A DNA stretch of 64,000 nucleotides from a bacterium BMS3Bbin05 (GTDB lineage: Bacteria > Nitrospirota > Thermodesulfovibrionia > Thermodesulfovibrionales > BMS3Bbin05): NCBI GenBank assembly GCA_002897855.1, contig BDTO01000036.1, positions 1-64,000 on the forward strand, given 5' to 3'. Of the stretch, positions 15,530-24,498 are shown piece by piece. Position numbers and translations under genes: made by a program. The stretch's first letter is position 1; the number at the start of each line of letters is the position of its first letter. The notes under the pieces are model-generated. The model did not search any database, had not been told where the DNA came from, and saw only the letters and a program-made list of their open reading frames with translations.

Positions 15530-17974
15530 TTAGTTACGTCTGGAGGACTTTGGGGCAGTCTTTTTCTTTTTGTACGGCTTTTTCTTTAATCCCTTTAATG
15601 AAGTTTTAAGAACATCATCCATCGTCTCGGCAAATACAAATTCCATTTTTTTTCTGATATATTTAGGGAGATCTTCAAGATCCTTGTAATTCCTCTTCGG
15701 GATGATTACAGTTTTTATCCCCAGCCTCTTGGCCGCAAGAGTCTTCTCTTTGAGTCCGCCAATCGGCAATACCCTGCCTCTAAGTGTAACTTCGCCCGTC
15801 ATAGCAACATTTTTATTAACCTTCCTTCCGGTCAATACAGAGGCTATGGCAACAGCCATTGTGATTCCGGCCGATGGGCCGTCTTTCGGTATTGCTCCCG
15901 CAGGTACATGTATATGAATATCGTGCTTGGAAAACATATCCTCGTTTATACCGAGTGATTTTGCTATAGACTTTATATAGCTCAGGGCTGCCTGCGCCGA
16001 TTCCTTCATGACATCTCCGAGTTGCCCGGTCAGTGTGAGATTCCCCCTCCCCTTCATCAGGATTGCTTCAATATATATAATTTCTCCGCCTGTCTCCGTC
16101 CAGGCCAAACCGGTAGCCACACCCACTTCGTCTTTTTCAATTTCCTCTTCAGGCAGGAACTTCGGTGATCCAAGAAATTTTGAAATATTCTTTGATGTAA
16201 TGGTAAAAGTCTTCTTTTTACCCTCAGCTATCTGCCTGGCTACTTTCCTGCAAAGATTGGCTATTTCCCTCTCAAGATTTCTTACGCCTGATTCCCTGGT
16301 ATATTGTGAAATCAAACACTGCAAGGCAGGGTCGGTTATATTAAGAATCTTTTTGGTAATACCATGCTCTTCAAGTTGTTTGGGAATAAGATACTTTCTG
16401 GCGATGCCCATTTTTTCTTCGGTGGAATATCCGGAAAGATAGATAATCTCCATTCTATCTCTTAATGGTCCGGGGATAGTGTCCACGATGTTGCCGGTAG
16501 TAATAAACATCACTTTACTGAGATCAAAAGGAACCGAAAGGTAGTGGTCAACGAAGGAATTATTCTGTTCAGGATCCAGTACTTCAAGAAGTGCTGAAGA
16601 AGGATCTCCCCTGAAATCCATGCCTATCTTGTCCACTTCATCAAGCATAAATACAGGGTTATTGGTTCCAGCCTGTTTAATTCCCTGGATGATCCGACCG
16701 GGAAGAGCTCCCACATAAGTCCTTCTATGGCCCCTGATCTCTGCCTCATCCCTTACTCCGCCAAGAGACATACGGAAAAATTCTCTTCCAAGCGCCCTTG
16801 CTATGGACCTGCCAAGCGATGTCTTGCCCACACCGGGAGGTCCTATAAAACAGAGTATGGGACCTTTCATCTTTGACTTCAATTTTCTTACACTAAGGTA
16901 CTCGAGTATCCTTTCTTTAACCTTTTCAAGGTCAAAATGATCTTCGTTCAGTACTTTCTTTGCGCTTTTTATATTAAGATTGTCGTTTGTGCTTTTAGAC
17001 CATGGTATCTCGACAAGCCAGTCAAGATAGGTCCTGACAGTGGCGGCCTCGGCACTGTCAGGGTGCATTTTCCCCAGCCTGCTTAGCTGTTTTTCCGCTT
17101 CCCTGAATACCTTTTCCGGCATCTTTGCCTCTTCTATCTTATTTCTGAACTCATTTATCTCTTCTGAACGTTCGTCGATATCTCCAAGCTCCTTCTGGAT
17201 AGCCTTAAGCTGTTCACGCAGAAAATACTCGCGTTGGGTTTTATCAATTTCACCCCGTGCCTCTGACTGTATCCTTTGCTGAACTATAAGAAGTTCTATT
17301 TCGTGATTCAGTAAATCACTCACTCTTTTTAACCGGTCTACAGGGTGTTCGATTTCAAGAATTTCCTGGGCCTGTTCGGTCTTGAGTCCCAGATTGGATG
17401 TAATAAGATCTGCAAGCCTGCCCGGCTCGTCAAGGTTTTCTATAACTACCATCACATCCGGCAAAACCGTCTTTCCAAGGGATACAGCCTTATCAAGCTG
17501 CTCTTTCACGTTTCTGATCAGGGCTTCAATTTCAATCGTCATCTCCTCAGGTTTCTTATCATCGAGTTTTTCAATCTCAGCCTTAAAGTGGTCCCCCGAC
17601 TCATCAATCTTTAATATCCTTGCCTTGCTGAGTCCCTGTACAAGTATTTTTACCCTGCCGTCGGGAAGTTTCAGCATCCTCATAATAACGCCGACAGTGC
17701 CGATTCTATGAAGGTCATTTGTCGTCGGGTTTTCAGTATCCATCTCTTTCTGTGTTACAAGAAGTATCAATCTGTTGGAACTCAGGGCCTTATCTATTGC
17801 CTTTATCGAAACATCCCGTCCGACAAAGAGGGGAAGAATCATATAAGGGAACACTACAATGTCTCTGACAGGCAGTATGGGCAGCCGGTCCGGGATTTCT
17901 ACATCCTTACCTTCTTCAATCTGTTCATGTTCTTCTGTCTTAATTTCCTTACTCTTTTTCTTATTCTTTTTCAA
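15530..17974 (-). CDS. lon: ATP-dependent protease Lon
   Basis: Cytoplasmic AAA+ serine protease degrading misfolded and regulatory proteins. The LonN substrate-binding domain covers about 30-230. Walker [10 protein letters not shown] is at 378-386 and Walker B is [11 protein letters not shown]. The proteolytic Ser-Lys dyad is S701 (DGPSAGIT) and K743 (GGLKEKTLA). The basic C-terminal tail ([17 protein letters not shown]) is an extension that could bind DNA. The start is TTG at 17974, overlapping the hsp20 end by 14 nt; the pairing of lon with a small heat-shock gene suggests joint stress regulation. Confidence 0.97.
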   Translation of the reverse strand: MKKNKKKSKEIKTEEHEQIEEGKDVEIPDRLPILPVRDIVVFPYMILPLFVGRDVSIKAIDKALSSNRLILLVTQKEMDTENPTTNDLHRIGTVGVIMRMLKLPDGRVKILVQGLSKARILKIDESGDHFKAEIEKLDDKKPEEMTIEIEALIRNVKEQLDKAVSLGKTVLPDVMVVIENLDEPGRLADLITSNLGLKTEQAQEILEIEHPVDRLKRVSDLLNHEIELLIVQQRIQSEARGEIDKTQREYFLREQLKAIQKELGDIDERSEEINEFRNKIEEAKMPEKVFREAEKQLSRLGKMHPDSAEAATVRTYLDWLVEIPWSKSTNDNLNIKSAKKVLNEDHFDLEKVKERILEYLSVRKLKSKMKGPILCFIGPPGVGKTSLGRSIARALGREFFRMSLGGVRDEAEIRGHRRTYVGALPGRIIQGIKQAGTNNPVFMLDEVDKIGMDFRGDPSSALLEVLDPEQNNSFVDHYLSVPFDLSKVMFITTGNIVDTIPGPLRDRMEIIYLSGYSTEEKMGIARKYLIPKQLEEHGITKKILNITDPALQCLISQYTRESGVRNLEREIANLCRKVARQIAEGKKKTFTITSKNISKFLGSPKFLPEEEIEKDEVGVATGLAWTETGGEIIYIEAILMKGRGNLTLTGQLGDVMKESAQAALSYIKSIAKSLGINEDMFSKHDIHIHVPAGAIPKDGPSAGITMAVAIASVLTGRKVNKNVAMTGEVTLRGRVLPIGGLKEKTLAAKRLGIKTVIIPKRNYKDLEDLPKYIRKKMEFVFAETMDDVLKTSLKGLKKKPYKKKKTAPKSSRRN

Positions 17975-18338
17975 TTTTTATCTTAACCACCTTTTCCTGT
18001 ATTTTGGGAAACTCAATTCTGATTACGCCATTTGAGTACATGGCTGTTCCGCCGGAGATGTTAACTCTGACGGGGAGCTTGATTATCCTCCTGAAATGCC
18101 CCCTGTTCCTTTCAAGGCATAAGTACCTGAGTATATCATTCTCCTGTTTATAACCGCTCTTTATCCCCTCTATCATCAGAATATCGTTAAAAGCCTTAAT
18201 GAAAATCTCATCAGGATCGATGCCCGGCAGATCGATCTCAAGAATCAGGTCATCATCAGTCTCGTATATATCGGCAAGAGGCTCTTCGGATGTCTGCTGA
18301 GAATAAATAAATTTTAACTCTTTTAAAGCACTCTGCAT
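17961..18338 (-). CDS. Small heat-shock protein, Hsp20/alpha-crystallin family
   Basis: 125-residue holdase chaperone. The alpha-crystallin domain runs from about residue 20 ([20 protein letters not shown]) to the C-terminal GVIRIEFPK motif; the C-terminal KIKIEKE holds a weak I-x-I anchor. The N-terminal arm is very short. It lies between galU and lon on the same strand, 7 nt after galU, and overlaps lon. Confidence 0.9.
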   Translation of the reverse strand: MQSALKELKFIYSQQTSEEPLADIYETDDDLILEIDLPGIDPDEIFIKAFNDILMIEGIKSGYKQENDILRYLCLERNRGHFRRIIKLPVRVNISGGTAMYSNGVIRIEFPKIQEKVVKIKIEKE

Positions 18339-18345
18339 ACAAATA

Positions 18346-19227
18346 TCAATCCTTCATTAATTTTTTTGATATATCTATTATAAATTCTCTGAATCCTTCG
18401 GAGATATGATCGGATTTCAATGCAAGTTCGACAGTTGCCTTGAGAAAACCCAGCTTGTCTCCGGCATCATATCGTTTGCCTTCAAATACATAACCGTAAA
18501 GCGGTCTATGCTGAATTATCATATTAAGCGCGTCGGTCAGTTGATATTCCCCTCCCTTTCCAGGGGACATATCCTCGAACACATCAAAAATATCCGGCGT
18601 CAGTATATATCTCCCTATTATTGCGAGATCGCTCGGTGCGCCTTCAGTATCCGGTTTTTCGACAAGGCCGTTTATCCTGTACAGTTTATCACTCTCTCTT
18701 GCACCGTCTATAACACCATACCTGTGGATTTCCGCTCTCGGCACCCTTTCCAATGCAATTACGGGACATTCGTAATCATAATATATGTTCATCATATCCT
18801 GCAATAATGATTCATCAGGATCAATTATGTCATCACTGAGAAGCACGGCAAAAGATTCATCCTTCACAAAGGGCCGGGCCCTCATGATTGCGTGAGCCAG
18901 CCCCAGGGCCTTCCCCTGTCTTATATAGGCAAAATCAAGATGCTTGAGACTGTTGATTTCATTCAAAAGTTTTTTCTTGCCTTTTTGCTTAAGATTCTCC
19001 TCAAGTTCAAATGCAGAATCAAAATGGTCCTCAATCGATCTCTTATTTTTGCCGGTTATTATAATGAACTGCTCTATTCCGCACTTTTCGGATTCCTCTA
19101 TTGCATACTGTATCATGGGTTTATCTACAATTGGGAGCATCTCTTTTGGAGACGCCTTTGTGGCCGGCAGAAACCTTGTCCCAAGCCCTGCTGCGGGCAA
19201 AATCGCCTTAACAATCTTTTTCTTCAA
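18346..19227 (-). CDS. galU: UTP-glucose-1-phosphate uridylyltransferase GalU
   Basis: Makes UDP-glucose, the donor for surface polysaccharides and a candidate donor for the glucosyltransferases encoded nearby. The N-terminal nucleotide-binding motif is AAGLGTRFLPATKASPKEM, followed by DKPMIQYAIEE and, later, LSDDIID and the sugar-binding EKP (VEKPDTEGAPS). The length of 293 is typical. The start is TTG at 19227 with GGAGGG 5 nt upstream. It is downstream of tRNA-Leu and upstream of hsp20. Confidence 0.96.
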   Translation of the reverse strand: MKKKIVKAILPAAGLGTRFLPATKASPKEMLPIVDKPMIQYAIEESEKCGIEQFIIITGKNKRSIEDHFDSAFELEENLKQKGKKKLLNEINSLKHLDFAYIRQGKALGLAHAIMRARPFVKDESFAVLLSDDIIDPDESLLQDMMNIYYDYECPVIALERVPRAEIHRYGVIDGARESDKLYRINGLVEKPDTEGAPSDLAIIGRYILTPDIFDVFEDMSPGKGGEYQLTDALNMIIQHRPLYGYVFEGKRYDAGDKLGFLKATVELALKSDHISEGFREFIIDISKKLMKD

Positions 19228-19253
19228 TAGAACCCTCCATCTTCATCAGTTAT

Positions 19254-19341
19254 TGGTGCCGGAGACCGGACTCGAACCGGTACGGAGCAACGCCCCGAGG
19301 GATTTTAAGTCCCTTGCGTCTACCAATTCCGCCACTCCGGC
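19254..19341 (-). tRNA. tRNA-Leu(UAA)
   Basis: On the minus strand this is an 88-nt class II tRNA with acceptor GCCGGAG/CTCCGGC, GGTAGACGC D-loop, anticodon loop CTTAAAA (anticodon TAA), a long variable arm (TCGGGGCGTTGCTCCG region), GGTTCGAGTCC T-arm and an encoded CCA end. The long variable arm and UAA anticodon identify leucine. Confidence 0.96.
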
Positions 19342-19398
19342 TATAAAACTCTAAACTCTTAGAATACTAAAAATTCAAACAAAAGTTCAAACGGAGCC

Positions 19399-20103
19399 TT
19401 ACATGTGCTGGATATCGTCCTGTTTTTCTTCTGTTTTTTTAGTAAGTTTCTTTTCAAGATAGTCCTTTGCCATATCCTTCCCGGCCAGACCAAAAGAGAT
19501 AGCAAGCGCAAGGGTAATGCCCCCCAGTATGATGCCAAATGCTATTATAACGGTAGCCCTGCCGATACCGAGCTGGTCCATCGCCATCGTAACCGACATA
19601 AGAAACACTACAAGCTTGACAGCTTTGCCCAAATGTCTTGCAAATGCCAGATCGGCATTTACCGAAGCTATGAGAGTCGCCCTGCCCAGAAAATTTCCTA
19701 TTAAATAACCAAAAATAATTATTATCATAGCCACAAACACGTTGGGAAGATAAAGAAGAAATTTAGTCATGAGATCTTCTACTGACGGGACTCGAAGGCT
19801 GTTCAGGGCGATTATTATAAATATAGAAACAAACAGCCAGTAAATAATCCTGCCCGTAATATGTGAAGGTGTATTTCTTATACCGCCCTTTTGCAATATC
19901 TGGTTTACCCCCACTCTCTCACAAAACTTGTCAAAATGAATAATTCTCAGAAATCTTATGAAAAGGTATTTAACAATATATGCACAGATAAGCCCGGTTA
20001 TAATTATGATCAGAGAACTCAGCATGTTTGGAAGGAAATCAATCAGTTTTTTGAAAAACTCCCTTGCAGGCTCCATTAATAGCCTTTCAAAAGAAATATC
20101 CAT
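19399..20103 (-). CDS. Mechanosensitive channel-like TM-helix protein
   Basis: 234-residue inner-membrane protein with four hydrophobic helices (about 27-50, 83-103, 117-140 and 165-215). It contains repeated segments of the conserved TM-helix type found in small MscS-related proteins (LPNMLSSLIIIITGLICAY and LPNVFVAMIIIIFGYLIGN) and a glycine-rich pore-like helix (IAFGIILGGITLALAISFGLAG). The MscS beta domain is absent; a charged cytoplasmic tail follows the pore helix. I use the ATG at 20103 because AGGAGG lies 6 nt upstream. It may pass small solutes or ions under osmotic stress, which would fit the neighbouring osmolyte genes, but this is inference. Confidence 0.72.
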   Translation of the reverse strand: MDISFERLLMEPAREFFKKLIDFLPNMLSSLIIIITGLICAYIVKYLFIRFLRIIHFDKFCERVGVNQILQKGGIRNTPSHITGRIIYWLFVSIFIIIALNSLRVPSVEDLMTKFLLYLPNVFVAMIIIIFGYLIGNFLGRATLIASVNADLAFARHLGKAVKLVVFLMSVTMAMDQLGIGRATVIIAFGIILGGITLALAISFGLAGKDMAKDYLEKKLTKKTEEKQDDIQHM

Positions 20104-20117
20104 AGTCACCTCCTAAT

Positions 20118-21377
20118 TTATTGCCATCTTTCAATTAAATAATCCTTGAATTGCATAAACACCTTGCATAATGATTCAAGTCTTTCCTCTACCTCGCCGG
20201 AGCTCATTTCCCATGTCTCCAGCACAAATGCGGCAACCTTTCCTATGTAAAGTGGAGTAAGAGATTTTATTATGTGTTCATGGTGCATAACCTTCTGATG
20301 ATAAGCAAGGGCAAAGTTGCAGATGGTCTCAACCCAGATCTCATCAGGAAAACGGAATTTGTTTTTCCCGTTTTCCGACATTGATGTCAGAAACCATATA
20401 ACCCCCTCAGGAAGAAATGCTTCCCACAGGGGACCCAACTGTTTGACTCCAAGTACAAATTTTTCTATCATTGCGTCTGTGTTTACATTGACAGGTTCGA
20501 GCCCGACAGCATATCTGAAACCGAACGTCGGAACGTCCTCAACAGTTTTAACATCCCTCCACCGGTCATAATATTCATCCATCAGAGTGAAAACAGAACT
20601 GCATACCTGGTGGAGCATTGAACTGAGATCTGTTCCAGGATCTTTTGTATCGTGAATCTTGGCCCCCAGGAATGACTGGCATATCTTAAAACCATTTGCG
20701 ATAGCCGTGGTTGTCATCCATATATCAATCCCATACCGTGCCACATCGGTATCCCATACATCTTTTTTCAGATAAAAAGAGGCAATCGAGCCGGAAAAAC
20801 CGAAATCACCTCCTATAGGCTGCCTGATTTTACGGCCATAAAGAACCGAGGTCAGAGGATAGACTATCATGTTGGTAATGGTGCCGTCATATTTATGCCT
20901 GAGATAGTAAGGAGCGACATAATCATAACCATCATCAAGAATGGGGCTGATTAGCAGATCGATCCATTCGGGGGTAATACTTCTCAGGTCCGAATCAACG
21001 ACTGCGCAAGCCTTGACCTTCAGTGCGTCTGCAATCTCGAAAATGGTTCTGAAGGCGCTCCCCTTACCCGGCAAGCCGTGGTAAGGGGTCACGATCTTGT
21101 GAAATGATTTAACCCTGTGGGAAAGAAGTATGGATCTGTAATTGTCAATGGTGGTGCTGTCAACGATCTCACGTGTGTTATCGTTTGATCCACCGTCGGA
21201 GTTGACCAGTATAGATTTTTTGTCCGGGAAATATTTATTGAGACCGGCCTGTACAGCCTGGACAACATGTCCTATAGTTTTCCCATTGTTATAACTGGGA
21301 ATACCGATTAATATATCCGTTTCACCAATCTCTTTTATCTTCTCCTGAACATCCTGCCTTAGGACTACTGAATCCAT
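20118..21377 (-). CDS. GT-A glycosyltransferase next to GpgS (possible second step in glucosylglycerate-type osmolyte synthesis)
   Basis: 419-residue cytosolic protein of the GT2-like fold. The nucleotide-sugar binding start is ILIGIPSYNNGKTIGHVVQ (about 23-41) and the metal-binding DxD is VVDSDLR. GLPGKGSAF and QPIGGDFGFSGS are further active-site-like segments, recalling mannosylglycerate synthase (QPLGGE). No signal peptide or membrane helix is seen. It lies about 70 nt downstream of the GpgS-like gene on the same strand. A second glycosyltransferase in such loci could extend glucosylglycerate to a trisaccharide-like solute, as known in Petrotoga and Persephonella; this is inference from context. 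Donor and acceptor cannot be read from sequence. Confidence 0.7.
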   Translation of the reverse strand: MDSVVLRQDVQEKIKEIGETDILIGIPSYNNGKTIGHVVQAVQAGLNKYFPDKKSILVNSDGGSNDNTREIVDSTTIDNYRSILLSHRVKSFHKIVTPYHGLPGKGSAFRTIFEIADALKVKACAVVDSDLRSITPEWIDLLISPILDDGYDYVAPYYLRHKYDGTITNMIVYPLTSVLYGRKIRQPIGGDFGFSGSIASFYLKKDVWDTDVARYGIDIWMTTTAIANGFKICQSFLGAKIHDTKDPGTDLSSMLHQVCSSVFTLMDEYYDRWRDVKTVEDVPTFGFRYAVGLEPVNVNTDAMIEKFVLGVKQLGPLWEAFLPEGVIWFLTSMSENGKNKFRFPDEIWVETICNFALAYHQKVMHHEHIIKSLTPLYIGKVAAFVLETWEMSSGEVEERLESLCKVFMQFKDYLIERWQ

Positions 21378-21450
21378 ACCCGGCTATGCTCCTGACAAAC
21401 ATGATAACGACAATCTAATAATGTCATGAAAGCGGTTTTTATATCCAGGA

Positions 21451-22662
21451 TTACTCATTATTGTCTTCTTCAACCGCTTCCTTCAGATGTCCGAATATAT
21501 CCGGTATGGCTGACGCAACCCTGTCCCAGCCGGGAATAAGTGGAACACCTAAGGGGTCTTCTGTAATTATCTCTGACGCAATTTTGATACCTTCCTTAAA
21601 TGACTCAACTGCAAGGCTTTCCATATGCCTGTCAAATACAAGGCTGTTTATCGCAGCATCGTCTTCATATCTCTTCAGGTGGTCCTGGGCAGTCCTTACA
21701 TAGGTCGCAACCAATGTCTGAAAAAATCCTGATGTAAATACAACGCCTTCAGAAGCAAGTGTCCTGAAGATGGATTTGCATATGTCGATTCCCATCTTCA
21801 TCAAACCTTTTGATGCATCGTCAGGTGACAATTCCTGGTGTTTATGCTCATAATTTTCTGCAATATCTACCTGACATATCCTTCTCAGGGCGGAATTTCT
21901 GTAAACCTCGGCGAGTACACCAACCTCAAGCCCCCAGTCCCCGGGTATCCTCATTACTCTGGCAAGTTCGGTGCTCATTGAAAATTCCCCTGCAAGCGGA
22001 TATCTGAAGCTGTCAAAATATACCAGCATCGGCAAGTGGCCGACAATCTTTATGAGCGCCCTTACAAGCGGTATAACCAGAAGCCTTGTAACCCTACCAT
22101 GCATTCTGTCCGTTACCCGGCTGTAATACCCTTTACAGAAATCATAATCAAGGTTAGGGTTTGTCACCGGATAGCAGAGCCGTGCGAGTAATTCCCGACT
22201 ATACGTAATTATATCGCAATCATGGAGCGTTATTACTCGGAACTCTTTTCTCGAAAGGACATAACCATAAGCTATCCAGGCGGACATCCCCTTGCCGGCA
22301 TCCCCAAGCTTGAGACCGGAATCCTCTATGGCTCGATATATCTCTGAAATCCTCTTGCCCGAGTTCCATATAATAGTCTTCTTTTGCGGCAGCACCGAAA
22401 AAAAGTCCCTGGCGAAAAGGAATTCTTCTTTTGTACAGGGGCCAAGGGTAATGACAATCTCTTTCAGATACTTGACCTCTGTAAGCTGTTCTATAATCCC
22501 CTTTAGCGCTTCCCCTGAGAGTTCGGCGAAAAGAGAGGGCAGTATGAGTGCTATAGGTCTGTCCTGGGAATACCAGAGCAATTCAGCTTCAATCTTGTCG
22601 AGATTTCGTTTATTAAGGTTATGAAGCGTTGCAATCAACCCGCTCTGGTACAGATCAGACAT
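21451..22662 (-). CDS. gpgS: Glucosyl-3-phosphoglycerate synthase-like (GT81) enzyme
   Basis: Transfers glucose from an NDP-glucose to 3-phosphoglycerate, the first step of glucosylglycerate synthesis. Supporting motifs are GKGMSAWIAYGYVLSRKEF, the metal site HDCDI, the segment RLCYPVTNPNLDYDFCKGYYSR and VTDRMHGRVTRLLVIPL, and GEFSMSTELARVMRIPGDWGLEVG, all in the order known from thermophilic GpgS proteins. The 403-residue length suits the bacterial GpgS group. GGGAG lies 5 nt before the ATG. The matching phosphatase would be the gene at 42119. Mannosyl transfer is a less likely alternative. Confidence 0.8.
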   Translation of the reverse strand: MSDLYQSGLIATLHNLNKRNLDKIEAELLWYSQDRPIALILPSLFAELSGEALKGIIEQLTEVKYLKEIVITLGPCTKEEFLFARDFFSVLPQKKTIIWNSGKRISEIYRAIEDSGLKLGDAGKGMSAWIAYGYVLSRKEFRVITLHDCDIITYSRELLARLCYPVTNPNLDYDFCKGYYSRVTDRMHGRVTRLLVIPLVRALIKIVGHLPMLVYFDSFRYPLAGEFSMSTELARVMRIPGDWGLEVGVLAEVYRNSALRRICQVDIAENYEHKHQELSPDDASKGLMKMGIDICKSIFRTLASEGVVFTSGFFQTLVATYVRTAQDHLKRYEDDAAINSLVFDRHMESLAVESFKEGIKIASEIITEDPLGVPLIPGWDRVASAIPDIFGHLKEAVEEDNNE

Positions 22663-22681
22663 AAAAACTCCCTATCAGTCT

Positions 22682-22853
22682 AAATAGATTCTCTCCATAA
22701 AGCCAGTCTCTCTATCGGTCATTCCCCGACTTGCCTGTCCCGACATTTTCGGGGGTAGAGGAATGCAGTCTTTTCAATAAGTTCCAGGCGTCCCGAACGC
22801 TTCCGGGGCACGACAGGAATAAAAAACAGCAATTTTACACGGTCTCTAAATAT
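22682..22853. repeat. Palindromic intergenic repeat, family 1, copy F (reverse orientation, degenerate)
   Basis: Reads as the reverse complement of the units at 59510-59943: the order TCTCTCCATAAA, AGTCTCTCTATC, GTCATTCC, AGTCTTTTCAATAAGTT, then CGTCCCGAACGCTTCCGGGGC and GTCTCTAAATA is preserved. The internal hairpin normally TTCCGGC/GCCGGAA is replaced by a longer unrelated stem (ATTCCCCGA...TCGGGG...GGAAT). The right terminal repeat is degenerate. Confidence 0.7.
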
Positions 22854-22920
22854 GTATTAAAGTATAAAGCGTTGTAAATGATTGGTCAAGTGTTTGACTA
22901 AGAAACAAATTAGAATAATA

Positions 22921-22980
22921 TGGTGTGGGCTATCCCGCCCCTCAGGAGGGGTTGAGAGACGGGATGGGGAATCCCACACC
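22921..22980. repeat. 60-bp nested palindrome upstream of gpgS
   Basis: GGTGTGGG and CCCACACC form an 8-bp outer stem, ATCCCG and CGGGAT an inner stem, and CCCCT-CAGG-AGGGG an apical hairpin. No T tract follows on either strand. It lies between tRNA-Arg and gpgS. The rest of 22854-23054 is plain AT-rich sequence. Confidence 0.7.
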
Positions 22981-23054
22981 AATATATTATACCCAATACA
23001 TATCAAAAAAGTGAAGAAAATATGAAAATCGGCTTTAAGGATTCACGGAAAAAA

Positions 23055-23131
23055 TGGCGCGCCTGGAGGGATTCGAACCCCCGACCTGCGGATTCGTAGT
23101 CCGTCGCTCTATCCAGCTGAGCTACAGGCGC
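23055..23131 (-). tRNA. tRNA-Arg(ACG)
   Basis: 77-nt tRNA on the minus strand. Acceptor GCGCCTG pairs with CAGGCGC; TAGCTCAGCTGGATAGAGC D-arm; anticodon loop CTACGAA (anticodon ACG, read as ICG); GGGTTCGAATCCC T-arm; CCA encoded. The sequence closely follows the bacterial Arg-ACG pattern. Confidence 0.96.
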
Positions 23132-23170
23132 ATGATATATCTTATCTATTATTTATTATATTTTAATGTC

Positions 23171-23680
23171 TTATCCCTTTTTGCCGGATGTAACCGCTTC
23201 TTTTAAAGTAAGGCCGTACTTATCATGCTGAAACGGATGGATTGTCGGGAACTTTGAGTAGAGCCATCCTTTAAAGATTTCCCTGCCTCCATCCAATACA
23301 GTGACATGAACAGCCGGGTTATTTAATTTATCGGAAGCTGACGTTATGGTCAGTCCGTCCATTCTGAAATCCGGCAGAAAATCACTGACCTTAAGTGTCA
23401 ACCTGGAGTTCGGTATGGTATATTCGCTACCGAGCTTGATCTTAACATCCTCGGTCTTCTTTTTCACCTTGTCCTGCACAGTAATAATTACCGCATTCCA
23501 CTTTGCCTTCACACTATCAGGCACTACCACCTTTGTTTCGCCCTTCGGCAGCACAATACCCTGCCCGGCCGGAGTATTCGGAGTCTGAACAGAGGCTTTT
23601 TCTTCAACCTTCTGCTTGCATGCTCCAAATGCAATCAGTAGTGAAAGAACCGCCAAAAGAACCAAGACTTTTTTCATCAT
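23171..23680 (-). CDS. DUF2155 lipoprotein
   Basis: 169 residues with a lipoprotein-like signal peptide (hydrophobic 5-20, then GAC with C21 as the probable lipidated cysteine; the lipobox FGAC is slightly atypical). The mature part matches the DUF2155 pattern: AKWNAVIITVQDK, a conserved F-L-P-D-F, SNN/NPAVHVTV, GGREIFKGWLYSKFP and HPFQHDKYGLTL. The family is periplasmic and of unknown function, seen in deltaproteobacteria, Nitrospirota and alphaproteobacteria. AGGAGG precedes the start; the second Met is also possible. Confidence 0.78.
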   Translation of the reverse strand: MMKKVLVLLAVLSLLIAFGACKQKVEEKASVQTPNTPAGQGIVLPKGETKVVVPDSVKAKWNAVIITVQDKVKKKTEDVKIKLGSEYTIPNSRLTLKVSDFLPDFRMDGLTITSASDKLNNPAVHVTVLDGGREIFKGWLYSKFPTIHPFQHDKYGLTLKEAVTSGKKG

Positions 23681-23732
23681 AGTTTCCTCCTTTTATATTT
23701 TATTTTTGAATTAATAGCGCACGCACCTCTTA

Positions 23733-23824
23733 TGGCGGAGAGGCAGGGATTCGAACCCTGGGTCCCGATTTCTCGAGACAACCGCTTAGCAGGCGGCTGC
23801 CTTCAACCACTCGGCCACCTCTCC
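23733..23824 (-). tRNA. tRNA-Ser(GCU)
   Basis: 92-nt class II tRNA on the minus strand with acceptor GGAGAGG/CCTCTCC, GGCCGAGTGG D-arm, anticodon loop CTGCTAA (anticodon GCT), a long variable arm (TTGTCTCGAGAAATCGGGAC), GGGTTCGAATCCC T-arm and encoded CCA. Confidence 0.96.
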
Positions 23825-24004
23825 CCTGAAACTATGTATACTAACAGCTGAAATTGCAAATTGTAAAGGATGCAATAAGACAACAGAAGGTGAATCCAAT
23901 GTGCCCGAAGATTCTGAATTACTTCTCCAAAAGACTTATGTCAAGAAAACAATAAAGCGTGAATTCGCTGTAATGTCTTTCAGTAAATCAGGAATATAGG
24001 TTTT

Positions 24005-24126
24005 TTAATTGATCTTCCCGGCGGCTCCGCCTGTCTGCGTGCGGCACGCACAGGCAGGCCGCCGGTAATCTAATGCAGGGAGTTTTGCATTATTATATTC
24101 GCTCACATCCGCTCGCTATCCATTTA
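24005..24126. repeat. Palindromic intergenic repeat, family 2, copy a
   Basis: Starts GATCTTCCC, has a GC-rich hairpin (TCTGCGTGCGGCACGCACAGGCAG region), then GGTAATCTAATGCAGGGAG, TTATTATATTCG and CTCGCTATCCATTTAA. The last segment supplies the stop codon of the iscU gene. Related copies lie near 46190 and 53150. The remainder of the gap back to tRNA-Ser (23825-24004) shows nothing. Confidence 0.65.
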
Positions 24127-24498
24127 ACTGCCTGTCTTCTTTGCATTATAATCATCTATGGCCTTGTGCAGAGCATCGGCACCAAGATTTGAACAATGCA
24201 TCTTCTGCGCAGGAAGCCCATCAAGCGCATCCGCTACAGATTGCTTGGTAATGGCCCGGGCCTCTTCGAGCGTTTTCCCTTTTGCCATCTCTGTAATCAT
24301 GCTGCTTACGGCTATAGCCGCTCCGCAACCGAATGTCTGAAATTTTGCATCAACGATCTTGCCGCTATCTACTTTTATGAACAGTTTCATGACATCCCCG
24401 CATACCGGATTGCCTTCAACGCCTACACCATCTGCATCAGGTATTTCACCAACATTTCTCGGATTTTGAAAATGATCCATCAATTTTTTGCTGTACAT
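24124..24498 (-). CDS. iscU: Fe-S cluster assembly scaffold IscU/NifU-like
   Basis: Scaffold on which [2Fe-2S] clusters are built before transfer to apoproteins. The three ligand cysteines are C33 (NPVCGD, with the following Asp), C58 (FGCGAA) and C102 (KMHCSNLG). It has 124 residues when started at 24498, where GGAGGAAGG lies upstream; a longer frame from 24525 is less likely. The LPPVK chaperone motif of IscU becomes LPAQK, consistent with the absence of hscAB here. It overlaps the iscS end by 19 nt. Confidence 0.93.
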   Translation of the reverse strand: MYSKKLMDHFQNPRNVGEIPDADGVGVEGNPVCGDVMKLFIKVDSGKIVDAKFQTFGCGAAIAVSSMITEMAKGKTLEEARAITKQSVADALDGLPAQKMHCSNLGADALHKAIDDYNAKKTGS

